NCBI RefSeq assembly: GCF_006517535.1
Contig: NZ_VHQH01000039.1
Location: 368,798 to 432,797, forward strand
DNA: 64,000 bases
From: Schumannella sp. 10F1B-5-1
GTDB taxonomy: Bacteria > Actinomycetota > Actinomycetes > Actinomycetales > Microbacteriaceae
Direction of reading: 5' to 3'
Both the position numbers and the translations under genes were made by a program. This document shows positions 15,614 through 22,366 of the stretch, piece by piece. Every line of letters starts with the position of its first letter. Positions within the stretch are counted from its first letter, which is position 1. The notes beneath the pieces were generated by a model. It was not told the origin of the DNA and ran no database searches. It saw only the letters and a program-made list of their open reading frames with translations.

Positions 15614-16296
15614 GCGACACCCCCGCTCGTGCGCGCGGCCCGCGAGGCGTGCACCGCGAGCAGGTCGTCGAGGCCGCGGCCGGCGAAGCCATCCCACAGC
15701 GCGTAGTCGGGGCTCTCGGGCAGCTGCACGTGCAGCGGCACCGCGATCACGGCGGCACCGGAGGCGACGGCGGAGGCCACGCCGGGGCGCGAGTCCTCGA
15801 CCGCGACGGCGGTGCGCGCATCCACCCCCAGCAGCTCGGCGCCGCGCAGGTAGGGGGCGGGATCGGGCTTCGTCGCCGCGACCTCGTCGCCCGTCACGGT
15901 CACGTCGAAGAGCTCGGGGCCGATCGCCGCGATGACGACGTCGGCGAAGTCGCGGTACGACATCGTCACCAGGCCGGTCGGGATGCCCGCCGCCCGCACC
16001 GCGCGCAGCAGGTCGAGCGCGCCCTCCCGGTAGGGAACCTCGACGCGCGTCAGCTCGATCACGCGGTCGGTGAGGGTCTGGATGATCTGCTCGACCGGGA
16101 GGTCGACGCCGTGGCTCTGGAACACCTTCGCGGCGTCGGGCAAGCCGAAGCCGACGACCGAGAGGCCGTCCTGCTCGGTCCAGGTGCCGCCCCACGATCC
16201 GATCAGCTCGGATTCGGCCCGCATCCAGTACGGCTCGGTGTCGACGAGCGTGCCGTCCATATCCCAGAGAACAGCAGAGGGCAGCGCGTCGGTCAC
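15610..16296 (-). CDS. HAD family hydrolase (phosphoglycolate phosphatase-like)
   Basis: 228-residue HAD-IA phosphatase. Motif I is LWDMDGTLVDTEPYW (nucleophile Asp and general-acid Asp), motif II GLVTMSYR (Thr), motif III Lys in TKPDPAPYL, and motif IV VEDSRPGVASAV with Asp. The cap domain lies between motif I and II, as in beta-phosphoglucomutase-like enzymes. Likely a small-molecule phosphatase; substrate unknown. GTG start; TAGACT lies 8 nt upstream (16305-16310 on the - strand). It is the first gene of a two-gene unit with trmI. Confidence 0.88.
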   Translation of the reverse strand: MTDALPSAVLWDMDGTLVDTEPYWMRAESELIGSWGGTWTEQDGLSVVGFGLPDAAKVFQSHGVDLPVEQIIQTLTDRVIELTRVEVPYREGALDLLRAVRAAGIPTGLVTMSYRDFADVVIAAIGPELFDVTVTGDEVAATKPDPAPYLRGAELLGVDARTAVAVEDSRPGVASAVASGAAVIAVPLHVQLPESPDYALWDGFAGRGLDDLLAVHASRAARTSGGVA

Positions 16297-16304
16297 GAGC
16301 GACG

Positions 16305-16310
16305 AGTCTA
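16305..16310 (-). promoter_or_regulatory. Leaderless -10 box of the HAD-trmI unit
   Basis: TAGACT on the - strand, 8 nt before the GTG at 16296; no Shine-Dalgarno sequence in between. Confidence 0.5.
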
Positions 16311-16367
16311 CGACGCGCCTATTGTGGGTCAGGACAGCGGCCCCGTCGGTCGCGGGACGGATGACGC

Positions 16368-17228
16368 ATGACGGATGAGCAGGGCTTCGGCGCCGGACCC
16401 GTCGTCGTCGTGGCCTTCGAGGGCTGGAACGACGCCGGCGAGGCCGCCAGTGGCGTCGCCCGCGCGCTGCGCGATCAGCTCGAGCTCGATCCGATCACCA
16501 GCGTCGATCCCGAGGACTACTTCGACTACCAGTTCAACCGCCCGCAGGTCGAGACCGACGAGAACGGCGACCGCGTGCTGCGCTGGCCCGAGGTGACGCT
16601 CTACGGCGATGGCGGCGGCGCGTCGCCGGTCATGCTGCTCATGGGCACCGAGCCCTCGCGCGGCTGGCGCACCTTCTCGGCCGAGATCGTCGACAAGATC
16701 CTCGCCTCGGGCGCGAGCGGCGTCGTCTTCCTCGGCGCGATGCTCGCCGACGTGCCGCACACCCGCCCGATCTCGATCTTCACCTCGAGCGAGAGCCCCG
16801 AGCTGCGCGAGCGCTTCACGCTCGACCGGTCGAGCTACGAGGGCCCGGTGGGCATCCTCAGCGTGCTCGGGGATGCGCTCGACCGCGCCGGCGTGCCGAC
16901 CCTGTCGATCTGGGCCTCCGTTCCGCACTACGTGCACAACTCCCCCAGCCCCAAGGCCACGCTCGCCCTGATCGAGCGGCTCGAGGACTTCATCGACGTG
17001 CAGATCGCGCGCGGCTCGCTCGTCGAGGAGTCGGCGGCCTGGGAGGACGGCATCGACGCCCTGGCCGGCGACGACGACGACATGGCCGCCTACATCCAGC
17101 AGCTGGAGCAGGCGCGCGACACGGTCGACTCGCCCGAGGCCAGCGGCGACGCGATCGCCGAGGAGTTCGAGCGCTACCTGCGCCGCCGCGACGGCAAGGC
17201 CGGCGGCGAGCCGGGCCCGCGGGGCTAG
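16368..17228 (+). CDS. PAC2 family protein
   Basis: 286-residue protein of the PAC2 (proteasome assembly chaperone 2-like) family, widespread in actinobacteria. Marks: VVVVAFEGWNDAGEAASGVAR at the start, the DYFDYQFNRPQV segment (D-F/Y-D-Y-Q-x-x-R-P), LLMGTEPSRGWRTF, and GAMLADVPHTRPI, all characteristic. The tail is acidic and ends in a helix with RYLRRRDG. The bacterial role is unknown. The name reflects eukaryotic relatives; no proteasome subunit gene is found here. Two other ATGs lie close by; 16368 keeps the conserved start and has a purine-rich GGGACGG upstream. Confidence 0.88.
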   Translation: MTDEQGFGAGPVVVVAFEGWNDAGEAASGVARALRDQLELDPITSVDPEDYFDYQFNRPQVETDENGDRVLRWPEVTLYGDGGGASPVMLLMGTEPSRGWRTFSAEIVDKILASGASGVVFLGAMLADVPHTRPISIFTSSESPELRERFTLDRSSYEGPVGILSVLGDALDRAGVPTLSIWASVPHYVHNSPSPKATLALIERLEDFIDVQIARGSLVEESAAWEDGIDALAGDDDDMAAYIQQLEQARDTVDSPEASGDAIAEEFERYLRRRDGKAGGEPGPRG

Positions 17229-17248
17229 ACCGGCCGGGTGAGGACACG

Positions 17249-17851
17249 ATGACCGCACGCGCACCTCACCGCCCCGGGCATCGACACGCCCTGCATCACG
17301 AGCACCGGCGCGCGCTGCACCACGAGCATCGGCGCGCACTCACCCGCTCGAAGGCGGTCGTGATCGCGCTGAGCGCGGCGTATGCCGTGCTGCTCGGCGT
17401 CGTGGTGCTGTCGCCCGAGCGCATCGACGGGATGCACGGCGAGCGGATCGAGCCGGTGCTGCGGCTGCTCGCGGGCTGGGGCGTGCCGCGGGCTGCGGCC
17501 TACGACGTCATCGAGTCGGCCGCGAACGTCGTGCTCTTCGTGCCGGGCGGACTGCTGGTGGTCGCGCTGCTCTCGTTCCGCTGGCGCTGGTGGGTGCCCG
17601 TGCTCGGCGTCGCGATCTCGACGGCCGCCGAGCTCGCGCAGCACACCTGGCTGCCCGACCGGGTGGCCGACCCGCGCGACATCGTCGCCGACGCGGTCGG
17701 CTTCACGCTCGGCGGGGTGATCGGCGTGCTGATCGGGGTGGCGCTGCACCGCCGGCACGCACGGCCGTCCCCGGCCCCGTCCGCGGATCAGGCCGCGACG
17801 ACTCCCGTGCCCAGCAGCACCAGCAGCACGACGCCGAGCAGCACGCGGTAG
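17249..17851 (+). CDS. VanZ-like family membrane protein with a His-rich N-terminus
   Basis: 200-residue protein. After a 30-residue His/Arg-rich cytoplasmic tail come four hydrophobic segments: [53 protein letters not shown]; and [15 protein letters not shown]. The pattern N-V-x-L-F-x-P-x-G and E-x-x-Q...R..D-x-x-D matches VanZ-like proteins, whose role in teicoplanin resistance is known only for the founding member. The N-terminal tail carries two copies of LHHEHRRA from a 24-bp tandem repeat. The last 64 bp overlap the convergent uppP gene end to end. Start ATG at 17249. Confidence 0.85.
   Translation: MTARAPHRPGHRHALHHEHRRALHHEHRRALTRSKAVVIALSAAYAVLLGVVVLSPERIDGMHGERIEPVLRLLAGWGVPRAAAYDVIESAANVVLFVPGGLLVVALLSFRWRWWVPVLGVAISTAAELAQHTWLPDRVADPRDIVADAVGFTLGGVIGVLIGVALHRRHARPSPAPSADQAATTPVPSSTSSTTPSSTR
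17291..17338 (+). repeat. 24-bp tandem repeat in the VanZ-like gene
   Basis: Two adjacent 24-bp units (17291-17314, 17315-17338) differ at three synonymous positions and both encode LHHEHRRA. In-frame length keeps the reading frame. Confidence 0.9.
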
Positions 17852-18648
17852 ATCACGAAGGGCAGGAACGAGCCCTTCGACACGTAGCGCAGGAAGAAGT
17901 GGATGACGGCGAAGCCGATCACGCCCGCGATCACGGTCGCGACGAGCGTCTCCACCGGGCCGAACACCTCGGGGGCGCAGGCTCCCGCGGTTGCCGAGGG
18001 GTCGCATCCCCTGACCGACTTGTAGACCTGATAGAGCCCGCTGCCGAAGACCGCGGGCAGCGCCAGCAGGAACGAGTAGCGCGCGGCCGACGGGCGGTCG
18101 TAGCCCATCAGGCGACCGGCGGTGATCGTGCCGCCCGAACGCGAGACGCCCGGGATGAGCGCGGCCGCCTGCGCGAGACCGTAGATCACCGCGTGCGGGA
18201 AGGTCAGCTTGTCGAGCGTGCGGGTGCGGGCCGCGAAGCGATCGGCGACGCCGAGCAGGATGCCGAACACGATCAGCGAGATCGCCACGAACCAGAGCGA
18301 GCGGAAGGTCGTCTCGATGTCGTCCTGGAACAGCAGGCCGAGCACGACGATCGGGATCGTGCCCAGGATGATGAACCAGCCCATGCGCGCATCCGGATCG
18401 CTGCGCGGCGCCCTGCCGACGAGCGACTTCGCCCAGGTGCCGACGATGCGCACGATGTCGCGCCAGAAGTAGATCAGCACCGCCGTCTCGGTGCCGAGCT
18501 GCGTGATCGCGGTGAACGCCGCGCCGGGGTCGCGCCCGTCGAGCAGGAACTCCCCCACGATGCGCAGGTGGGCGCTCGAGGAGATGGGCAGGAACTCGGT
18601 CAGACCCTGGACGATGCCGAGGATGATCGCGGTGAGGAGATCGGTCAC
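17788..18648 (-). CDS. uppP: Undecaprenyl-diphosphate phosphatase UppP (BacA)
   Basis: 286-residue polytopic enzyme that recycles undecaprenyl diphosphate for cell-wall synthesis. The conserved sequence [20 protein letters not shown] (catalytic Glu-rich region) lies at residues ~8-27, and the second PGxSRSG motif is [18 protein letters not shown]. Eight or so hydrophobic helices are visible, and the length is usual. The GTG at 18648 is chosen because the conserved region begins within a few codons; no strong Shine-Dalgarno sequence is visible. It follows the M20 peptidase gene by 14 bp on the same strand and overlaps the 3' end of the VanZ-like gene. Confidence 0.94.
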   Translation of the reverse strand: MTDLLTAIILGIVQGLTEFLPISSSAHLRIVGEFLLDGRDPGAAFTAITQLGTETAVLIYFWRDIVRIVGTWAKSLVGRAPRSDPDARMGWFIILGTIPIVVLGLLFQDDIETTFRSLWFVAISLIVFGILLGVADRFAARTRTLDKLTFPHAVIYGLAQAAALIPGVSRSGGTITAGRLMGYDRPSAARYSFLLALPAVFGSGLYQVYKSVRGCDPSATAGACAPEVFGPVETLVATVIAGVIGFAVIHFFLRYVSKGSFLPFVIYRVLLGVVLLVLLGTGVVAA

Positions 18649-18662
18649 GGGGAGGAAGTCTG

Positions 18663-19961
18663 TCAGCAGTCGAGCAGGAGGTCGCCCAGAACCCGCCGCC
18701 CGAACGTCAGAGCGCTCAGCGGGACCCGCTCGTCGACGCCGTGGAACATGGCCGGGAAGTCGAGATCCCCGGTCAGCTGCAGCGGGGCGAAGCCGTAGCC
18801 GGCGATGCCGAGCTTCGACAGCGCCTTGTTGTCGGTGCCGCCGCTCAGCAGATAGGGCAGCACGGCCGCACCCGGGTCGGCGCGCAGGAGCGCGTTCGAC
18901 ATGCGCTCGACGAGGTCGCCCGAGAAGGGGTTCTCGAGGCCGACGTCGCGGTGCATCGTCTCGATCTCGATGTCGGAGCCGACGATGCGCTGCACCTCGG
19001 CCAGCACGCGGTCCTCCTCGCCTGGCAGCACGCGGATGTCGACGAGCGCCTCCGCGCGGTCGGGCACGACGTTGTGCTTGTAGCCGGCCTGCAGCACGGT
19101 CGGGTTCGAGGTGGTGCGCAGGGCGCCGTAGAGGAAGCCCGCACCGGTGCCCGTGCGGCGCAGCAGCTCGTCGGGCTCGACCGAGCCGGGCTCGACGCCG
19201 TGCAGCCTCGCCAGCTCGGTCAGCATCCCGTCGGTCGTGCCGGTCAGCTCGATCGGCCAGTCGGTGCGGCCCAGCGCCGAGACCGCCTCGGCGAGCCGCG
19301 TCACGGCGTTGTCGCGCACGAGGCGCGAGCCGTGCGCGGCCGGACCGCGGGCGATCAGCTTGATCCACAGCAGCGCCTTCTCGCCGGTCTGCAGCAGGTA
19401 GGCGCGGCGGCCGGCGACGTCGATCGAGTAGCCGCCGACCTCGCTGATCGCCTCGCTCGCGCCCGCGAAGAGCTCGGGATGCGCATCCACGACGTGATGG
19501 GCGCCGAAGTCGCCGCCGTTCTCCTCGTCGGAGAAGAACGCCACGATCACGTCGCGCGCCGGGCGCTTGCCGGCGTCGTGGATGTCGCGGAGCGCGGTGA
19601 TGATCATCGCGTCCATGTCCTTCATGTCGACCGCGCCGCGGCCCCAGAGCAGGCCGTCGCGCACCTCGCCGCCGAAGGGGTCGACGGTCCAGTTCGCGGG
19701 GTCGGCCGGCACCACGTCGGTGTGCCCGTGCAGCACGAGCGCCGGGCGGCTCGGGTCGGCGCCCTCGACGCGGGCGACGACGCTCGTGCGACCGGGCGCC
19801 GCGTCGAAGAGCTGCGGCGCGAGGCCCATCGAGCGCAGCTCGGCCTCGAGGTACTCGGCCGCCTCGGTCTCGCCGTTCGAGCGCCCCTCGCCGTGATTCG
19901 TGGTGTCGAACCGGATGAGGTCGCGGGCGATGCGGGCGGTGTCTTCGAGCTGCTCGGCCAT
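18663..19961 (-). CDS. M20/M25/M40 family metallo-peptidase
   Basis: 432-residue zinc-dependent hydrolase of the M20 family (dipeptidase/deacylase type). Metal and active-site elements: [12 protein letters not shown] (His, Asp), [15 protein letters not shown] (bridging Asp), [12 protein letters not shown] (catalytic Glu-Glu), and [13 protein letters not shown] with a late conserved acidic residue; the final His is in [13 protein letters not shown] dimerisation domain lies between residues ~190 and 310. No signal peptide, so cytosolic. The ATG at 19961 (MAEQ) is preferred over an in-frame GTG at 19970, because TAGCGT lies 7 nt upstream of the former and overlaps the latter. Substrate not predictable. 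Confidence 0.9.
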   Translation of the reverse strand: MAEQLEDTARIARDLIRFDTTNHGEGRSNGETEAAEYLEAELRSMGLAPQLFDAAPGRTSVVARVEGADPSRPALVLHGHTDVVPADPANWTVDPFGGEVRDGLLWGRGAVDMKDMDAMIITALRDIHDAGKRPARDVIVAFFSDEENGGDFGAHHVVDAHPELFAGASEAISEVGGYSIDVAGRRAYLLQTGEKALLWIKLIARGPAAHGSRLVRDNAVTRLAEAVSALGRTDWPIELTGTTDGMLTELARLHGVEPGSVEPDELLRRTGTGAGFLYGALRTTSNPTVLQAGYKHNVVPDRAEALVDIRVLPGEEDRVLAEVQRIVGSDIEIETMHRDVGLENPFSGDLVERMSNALLRADPGAAVLPYLLSGGTDNKALSKLGIAGYGFAPLQLTGDLDFPAMFHGVDERVPLSALTFGRRVLGDLLLDC

Positions 19962-19968
19962 GCTCTCC

Positions 19969-19974
19969 ACGCTA
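19969..19974 (-). promoter_or_regulatory. Leaderless -10 box of the M20 peptidase-uppP unit
   Basis: TAGCGT on the - strand, 7 nt before the ATG at 19961. It overlaps the competing GTG at 19970, which helps decide the start. Confidence 0.5.
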
Positions 19975-20070
19975 CCCGGGGGCGGCGTGCGCGAGTGGTC
20001 GGAGAGGGGGTCTGGGCCGTGCTACTGTCGTCTCTCGGTGCTGACGCTCAGAGCGTCGGGACCGCGACTC

Positions 20071-20155
20071 GCGCGGGTGGCGGAAATGGCAGACGCGCTA
20101 GCTTGAGGTGCTAGTGCCCGTATAGGGCGTGGGGGTTCAAGTCCCCCCTCGCGCA
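20071..20155 (+). tRNA. tRNA-Leu (anticodon GAG)
   Basis: 85-nt class II tRNA. The acceptor stem GCGCGGG pairs with CTCGCGC (one G-U) before discriminator A at 20155. The anticodon loop is TTGAGGT flanked by a GCTAG stem, giving anticodon GAG (reads CUC/CUU). A long variable arm (CCC-GTAT-GGG) and a T-arm GGGGG-TTCAAGT-CCCCC complete the cloverleaf. CCA is not encoded. TACTGT at 20023-20028 may be a -10 box for a precursor with about 40 nt of leader. Confidence 0.97.
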
Positions 20156-20167
20156 CGCGAGTCAGAC

Positions 20168-20197
20168 GGCCCCGGATCGAGAGATCCGGGGCCTTCT
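20168..20197 (+). terminator. Rho-independent-type terminator after tRNA-Leu
   Basis: A perfect 11-bp stem (20168-20178 with 20183-20193), GAGA loop, followed by TTCT. It lies 12 bp after the tRNA; the T-run is short, as usual in GC-rich genomes. Confidence 0.85.
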
Positions 20198-20236
20198 GCG
20201 TTCTCGGATGGCGTGCTCTGCGTTCTCGGATGCCGT
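20195..20236. repeat. Short tandem duplication downstream of the tRNA terminator
   Basis: Two adjacent copies of TCTGCGTTCTCGGATG plus a few more similar bases. They start at the end of the terminator stem. No function evident. Confidence 0.7.
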
Positions 20237-20285
20237 GGTCCTGCGCGCGCGCTGAGTGCGCATCCGGAGCCCGCTGTCGCACCTC

Positions 20286-20291
20286 TAGCCT
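20286..20291 (+). promoter_or_regulatory. Leaderless -10 box of the 20299 gene
   Basis: TAGCCT, 7 nt before the ATG at 20299. Confidence 0.5.
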
Positions 20292-20298
20292 CGTTCTC

Positions 20299-20778
20299 AT
20301 GGACCAGGACGCCGCATTCGATCAGGTCGCGACCGCGCTGCGCGCGTCATCCATCGTCTGGGACTCGGCCGGCTTCACGACCGCGTTCCCCGACGGCTTC
20401 GAGCGCATCGTCTCGGGCATCGTGCACACGATCGGCCCCGAGCGCATCGAGTGGATCGAGTCGCGGTTCCTGCCCGACAGCCCCAAGGCCCAGGCGATCG
20501 TGCTCGCGGACGGACTCGTGCTGCTCGCGGTCATGACGCCCGAGGGCTTCGGACTGCACGTGCGGCCGCTGCACGTCGAGGCGCTGAGCGTGACCGCGAC
20601 GCCGCTCGTGCATCCCGTCGGACACGGCGGCGGATCGGTCACCGAGGAGTCGGTGTTCCGCTTCTCCGCCGCGATCGACGGGCTCGACCAGGTCGAGTTC
20701 CCCTGGCAGCCCGAGACCTCGGCGCAGCTCGAGCGGCTGTCGGCGCAGTACCAGCGGATGCTCGCGCGGCTGCGCTGA
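20299..20778 (+). CDS. Conserved-looking protein of unknown function
   Basis: 159-residue acidic soluble protein that I do not recognise. It has no signal peptide or membrane helix. The composition is alpha/beta-like: a helical start (DQDAAFDQVATALRAS), alternating hydrophobic strands (AQAIVLADGLVLLAVMTPEGF), a Gly-rich turn HPVGHGGGSVTEESV and a C-terminal helix ending in QYQRMLARLR. Leaderless start at 20299. It precedes imuA' on the same strand by 85 bp but is separated from it by the SOS promoter, so co-regulation is not implied. Its stop region is repeated twice downstream (20774-20807). Confidence 0.7.
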   Translation: MDQDAAFDQVATALRASSIVWDSAGFTTAFPDGFERIVSGIVHTIGPERIEWIESRFLPDSPKAQAIVLADGLVLLAVMTPEGFGLHVRPLHVEALSVTATPLVHPVGHGGGSVTEESVFRFSAAIDGLDQVEFPWQPETSAQLERLSAQYQRMLARLR

Positions 20779-20807
20779 GCGCGGCGGGCTGAGGGCGGTT
20801 GGGCTGA
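20774..20807 (+). repeat. Imperfect repeats of a stop-codon region
   Basis: Three GCTGA-bearing units spaced 14-15 bp (TGA at 20776, 20790 and 20805), the first being the actual stop of the preceding gene; GCGG separates the copies. Confidence 0.5.
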
Positions 20808-20828
20808 TGTGAGGGATGTCGGCGGCCT

Positions 20829-20857
20829 TTGACACCATCGAACATGTGTTCGATGCT
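20829..20857 (+). promoter_or_regulatory. SOS (LexA) box within the imuA' promoter
   Basis: TCGAACATGTGTTCGA (20838-20853) is a perfect 16-bp palindrome matching the Gram-positive LexA operator (CGAAC-N4-GTTCG). It lies between TTGACA (20829-20834, -35) and GATGCT (20852-20857, putative -10), 17 bp apart. LexA would block the promoter until DNA damage. The ATG of imuA' is 6 nt after the -10, so the transcript is probably leaderless. Confidence 0.92.
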
Positions 20858-20863
20858 GGGTCC

Positions 20864-21910
20864 ATGAGAGCGGGAGCGGAGCGCGGGGTGGCAGCGGCCG
20901 TCGCCGTGCTCGAGATCGCGCCCGATCTGCTGGGTGACGAGTTCGGCGACGGCGGAGAGGGCGCCGACACGAGCGACGACGAGTTCGACGCCGCAGGCCC
21001 CGCGGGCACCACGGCCTCGTCGAGACGCTCCGGAGTCGCCGGCCTCGCCGGCATCCCCGGTCTCCGATCGGCCTCGGCGCTCGGAGGCTCCGGCGCGCAT
21101 CCGGATCGCCGACCCGAGCGACGAGACGGCACCCGGGAGACGCAAGGCCGCGACCAGCACGGGCAGGGCGAGATCGTGCAGGAGCTGCAGGGGCGCATCC
21201 GGGGCATGCAGCGCCGGCGGCTCGACAGCCGCGCCCTGCCGGCCGACGAGACGCTCGGCGATCTGCTGCCCGGCGGCGCGCTCGCCGCGGGCGACAGCTA
21301 TGCGATCCGCGGCTCGACCTCGCTCGCGCTCGCGCTGCTGCGCGCCCCCAGCCAGGCCGGCTCGTGGTGCGCGATCGTCGGCCTGCCCGACGTCGGCCTC
21401 GAGGCGGCCGCGGGGCTGGGGCTCGACCTCGATCGCGTCGTGCTGGTGCCGCATCCCGGCGACCACTGGATGGCCGTGGTGTCGGCGCTCGTCGACGTCG
21501 TGTCGGTCGTGCTCGTGCAGCCGCCCCTGCGCGACGGGCGCGCGCGCGTCGGCGAGACGGCCGCGACCCGGCTCGCCTCGCGCCTGCGCCAGCGCGAGGC
21601 GGTGCTGCTCGCGATGGACGACTGGCCGCGGGCCGAGGCCCGGCTCGCGGTCGGCGAGTCGAGCTGGTCGGGCATCGGCGCCGGATTCGGGCACCTGACC
21701 GGACGCCAGGCGACCGTGACGTCGGTCGCGCGCGCCTGGGCGGGGCGGGAGCGCTCCCGGCGACTGTGGCTGCCGGGCGCCGACGGCGCGATCGCCCCGG
21801 TCGGGCGCGCCGCGGGCGGCGCGGCGAACCAGGACTCCCCCACGACCGCGATGCCCGGCGAGGTGACGGGGGGCGAGGCGCGGCATCCCCGCCTGCGCAG
21901 CGCGGGGTGA
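20864..21910 (+). CDS. imuA': ImuA' mutasome protein (RecA-like)
   Basis: 348-residue actinobacterial ImuA'-type protein, a degenerate RecA-like partner of ImuB and DnaE2 in damage-induced mutagenesis. The recognisable part begins about residue 105 with LQGRIRGMQRRRLDSRALP, then LGDLLPGGALAAGDSY, WCAIVGLPDVGLEAAAGLG, LDRVVLVPHPGDHW and QREAVLLAMDDWPRAEARL, all typical of the family. The first ~100 residues are low-complexity (Ala, Gly, Asp, Arg) and not recognisable. The ATG at 20864 is set by the SOS promoter; an upstream in-frame ATG at 20816 precedes the promoter and is rejected. imuB does not follow directly: a leftward VOC gene lies between. Confidence 0.88.
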   Translation: MRAGAERGVAAAVAVLEIAPDLLGDEFGDGGEGADTSDDEFDAAGPAGTTASSRRSGVAGLAGIPGLRSASALGGSGAHPDRRPERRDGTRETQGRDQHGQGEIVQELQGRIRGMQRRRLDSRALPADETLGDLLPGGALAAGDSYAIRGSTSLALALLRAPSQAGSWCAIVGLPDVGLEAAAGLGLDLDRVVLVPHPGDHWMAVVSALVDVVSVVLVQPPLRDGRARVGETAATRLASRLRQREAVLLAMDDWPRAEARLAVGESSWSGIGAGFGHLTGRQATVTSVARAWAGRERSRRLWLPGADGAIAPVGRAAGGAANQDSPTTAMPGEVTGGEARHPRLRSAG

Positions 21911-21917
21911 GGGGGCG

Positions 21918-22268
21918 CTACTCGCTGTCGAGCACGCAGAAGGTGTTGCCGTCGGGATCGCGCAGCACCGTGTAGTCGGCGTCGTCCTCATAGCGCCAGT
22001 CGTCGACACGGGTGGCGCCAAGACCGACGAGGCGCGCGATCTCGGCCTCGGCATCATCGGGCGTCAGGTCGAGATGGTGGCGACGCGGTCGATCCGACGT
22101 CGCCTTCTGCAGTGCGAAGCGCGGGATGGCCTCCCCCGTGCGCGGCACCAGCACGGTCCACTCGTCGTCGGAGCCGGGCTTGACCTCGTAGTCGAGCGCG
22201 GCCGTCCAGAACTCGATCGCCCGCGACATGTCGGTGACACCCCAGACGAAGGTCTTGATCGTCAGCAT
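21918..22268 (-). CDS. VOC family (glyoxalase/bleomycin-resistance fold) protein
   Basis: 116-residue vicinal oxygen chelate fold protein: VTDMSRAIEFWTAALDYEV is the classical first beta-alpha unit, RHHLDLTPDDAEAEIARL the second-half start (His as potential metal ligand), and DYTVLRDPDGNTFCVLD the closing strand (D-P-D-G-N-x-F). Possible roles are dioxygenase, isomerase or drug-binding protein; none can be chosen. It lies on the opposite strand between imuA' and imuB, convergent with imuA' (7 bp apart) and divergent from imuB, so the SOS promoter of imuB and its own promoter share a 98-bp region. Confidence 0.88.
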   Translation of the reverse strand: MLTIKTFVWGVTDMSRAIEFWTAALDYEVKPGSDDEWTVLVPRTGEAIPRFALQKATSDRPRRHHLDLTPDDAEAEIARLVGLGATRVDDWRYEDDADYTVLRDPDGNTFCVLDSE

Positions 22269-22332
22269 GGCGGCAGTCTGCCGTGCGCCTCCGACAGCGA
22301 CGACGGCTCTCGGAGGCTGTGGAGAATCGGAG

Positions 22333-22361
22333 TTGACACACTCGAACATGTGTTCGAATAT
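22333..22361 (+). promoter_or_regulatory. SOS (LexA) box within the imuB promoter
   Basis: TCGAACATGTGTTCGA at 22342-22357, identical over 16 bp to the imuA' box. TTGACA (22333-22338) lies 3 bp before it, the same distance as at imuA'; GAATAT (22356-22361) is the likely -10, 5 nt before the imuB ATG. imuB therefore has its own LexA-controlled promoter. Confidence 0.92.
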
Positions 22362-22366
22362 GTGGC

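Noticed and set aside
16368-17228. Proteasome assembly function for the PAC2 protein
   Set aside because: The family name comes from distant eukaryotic chaperones. No proteasome subunit is encoded in the window, so the function is left open.
20130-20155. CTCCCCC-like sequence inside the tRNA (TCCCCCCTC)
   Set aside because: It is GTCCCCCCTC, part of the T-arm and acceptor stem, and does not match the heptamer; it was not counted.
20816-20863. An earlier in-frame ATG for imuA' at 20816
   Set aside because: It lies upstream of the -35, SOS box and -10 sequences, so it would not be on the transcript from the LexA-controlled promoter.
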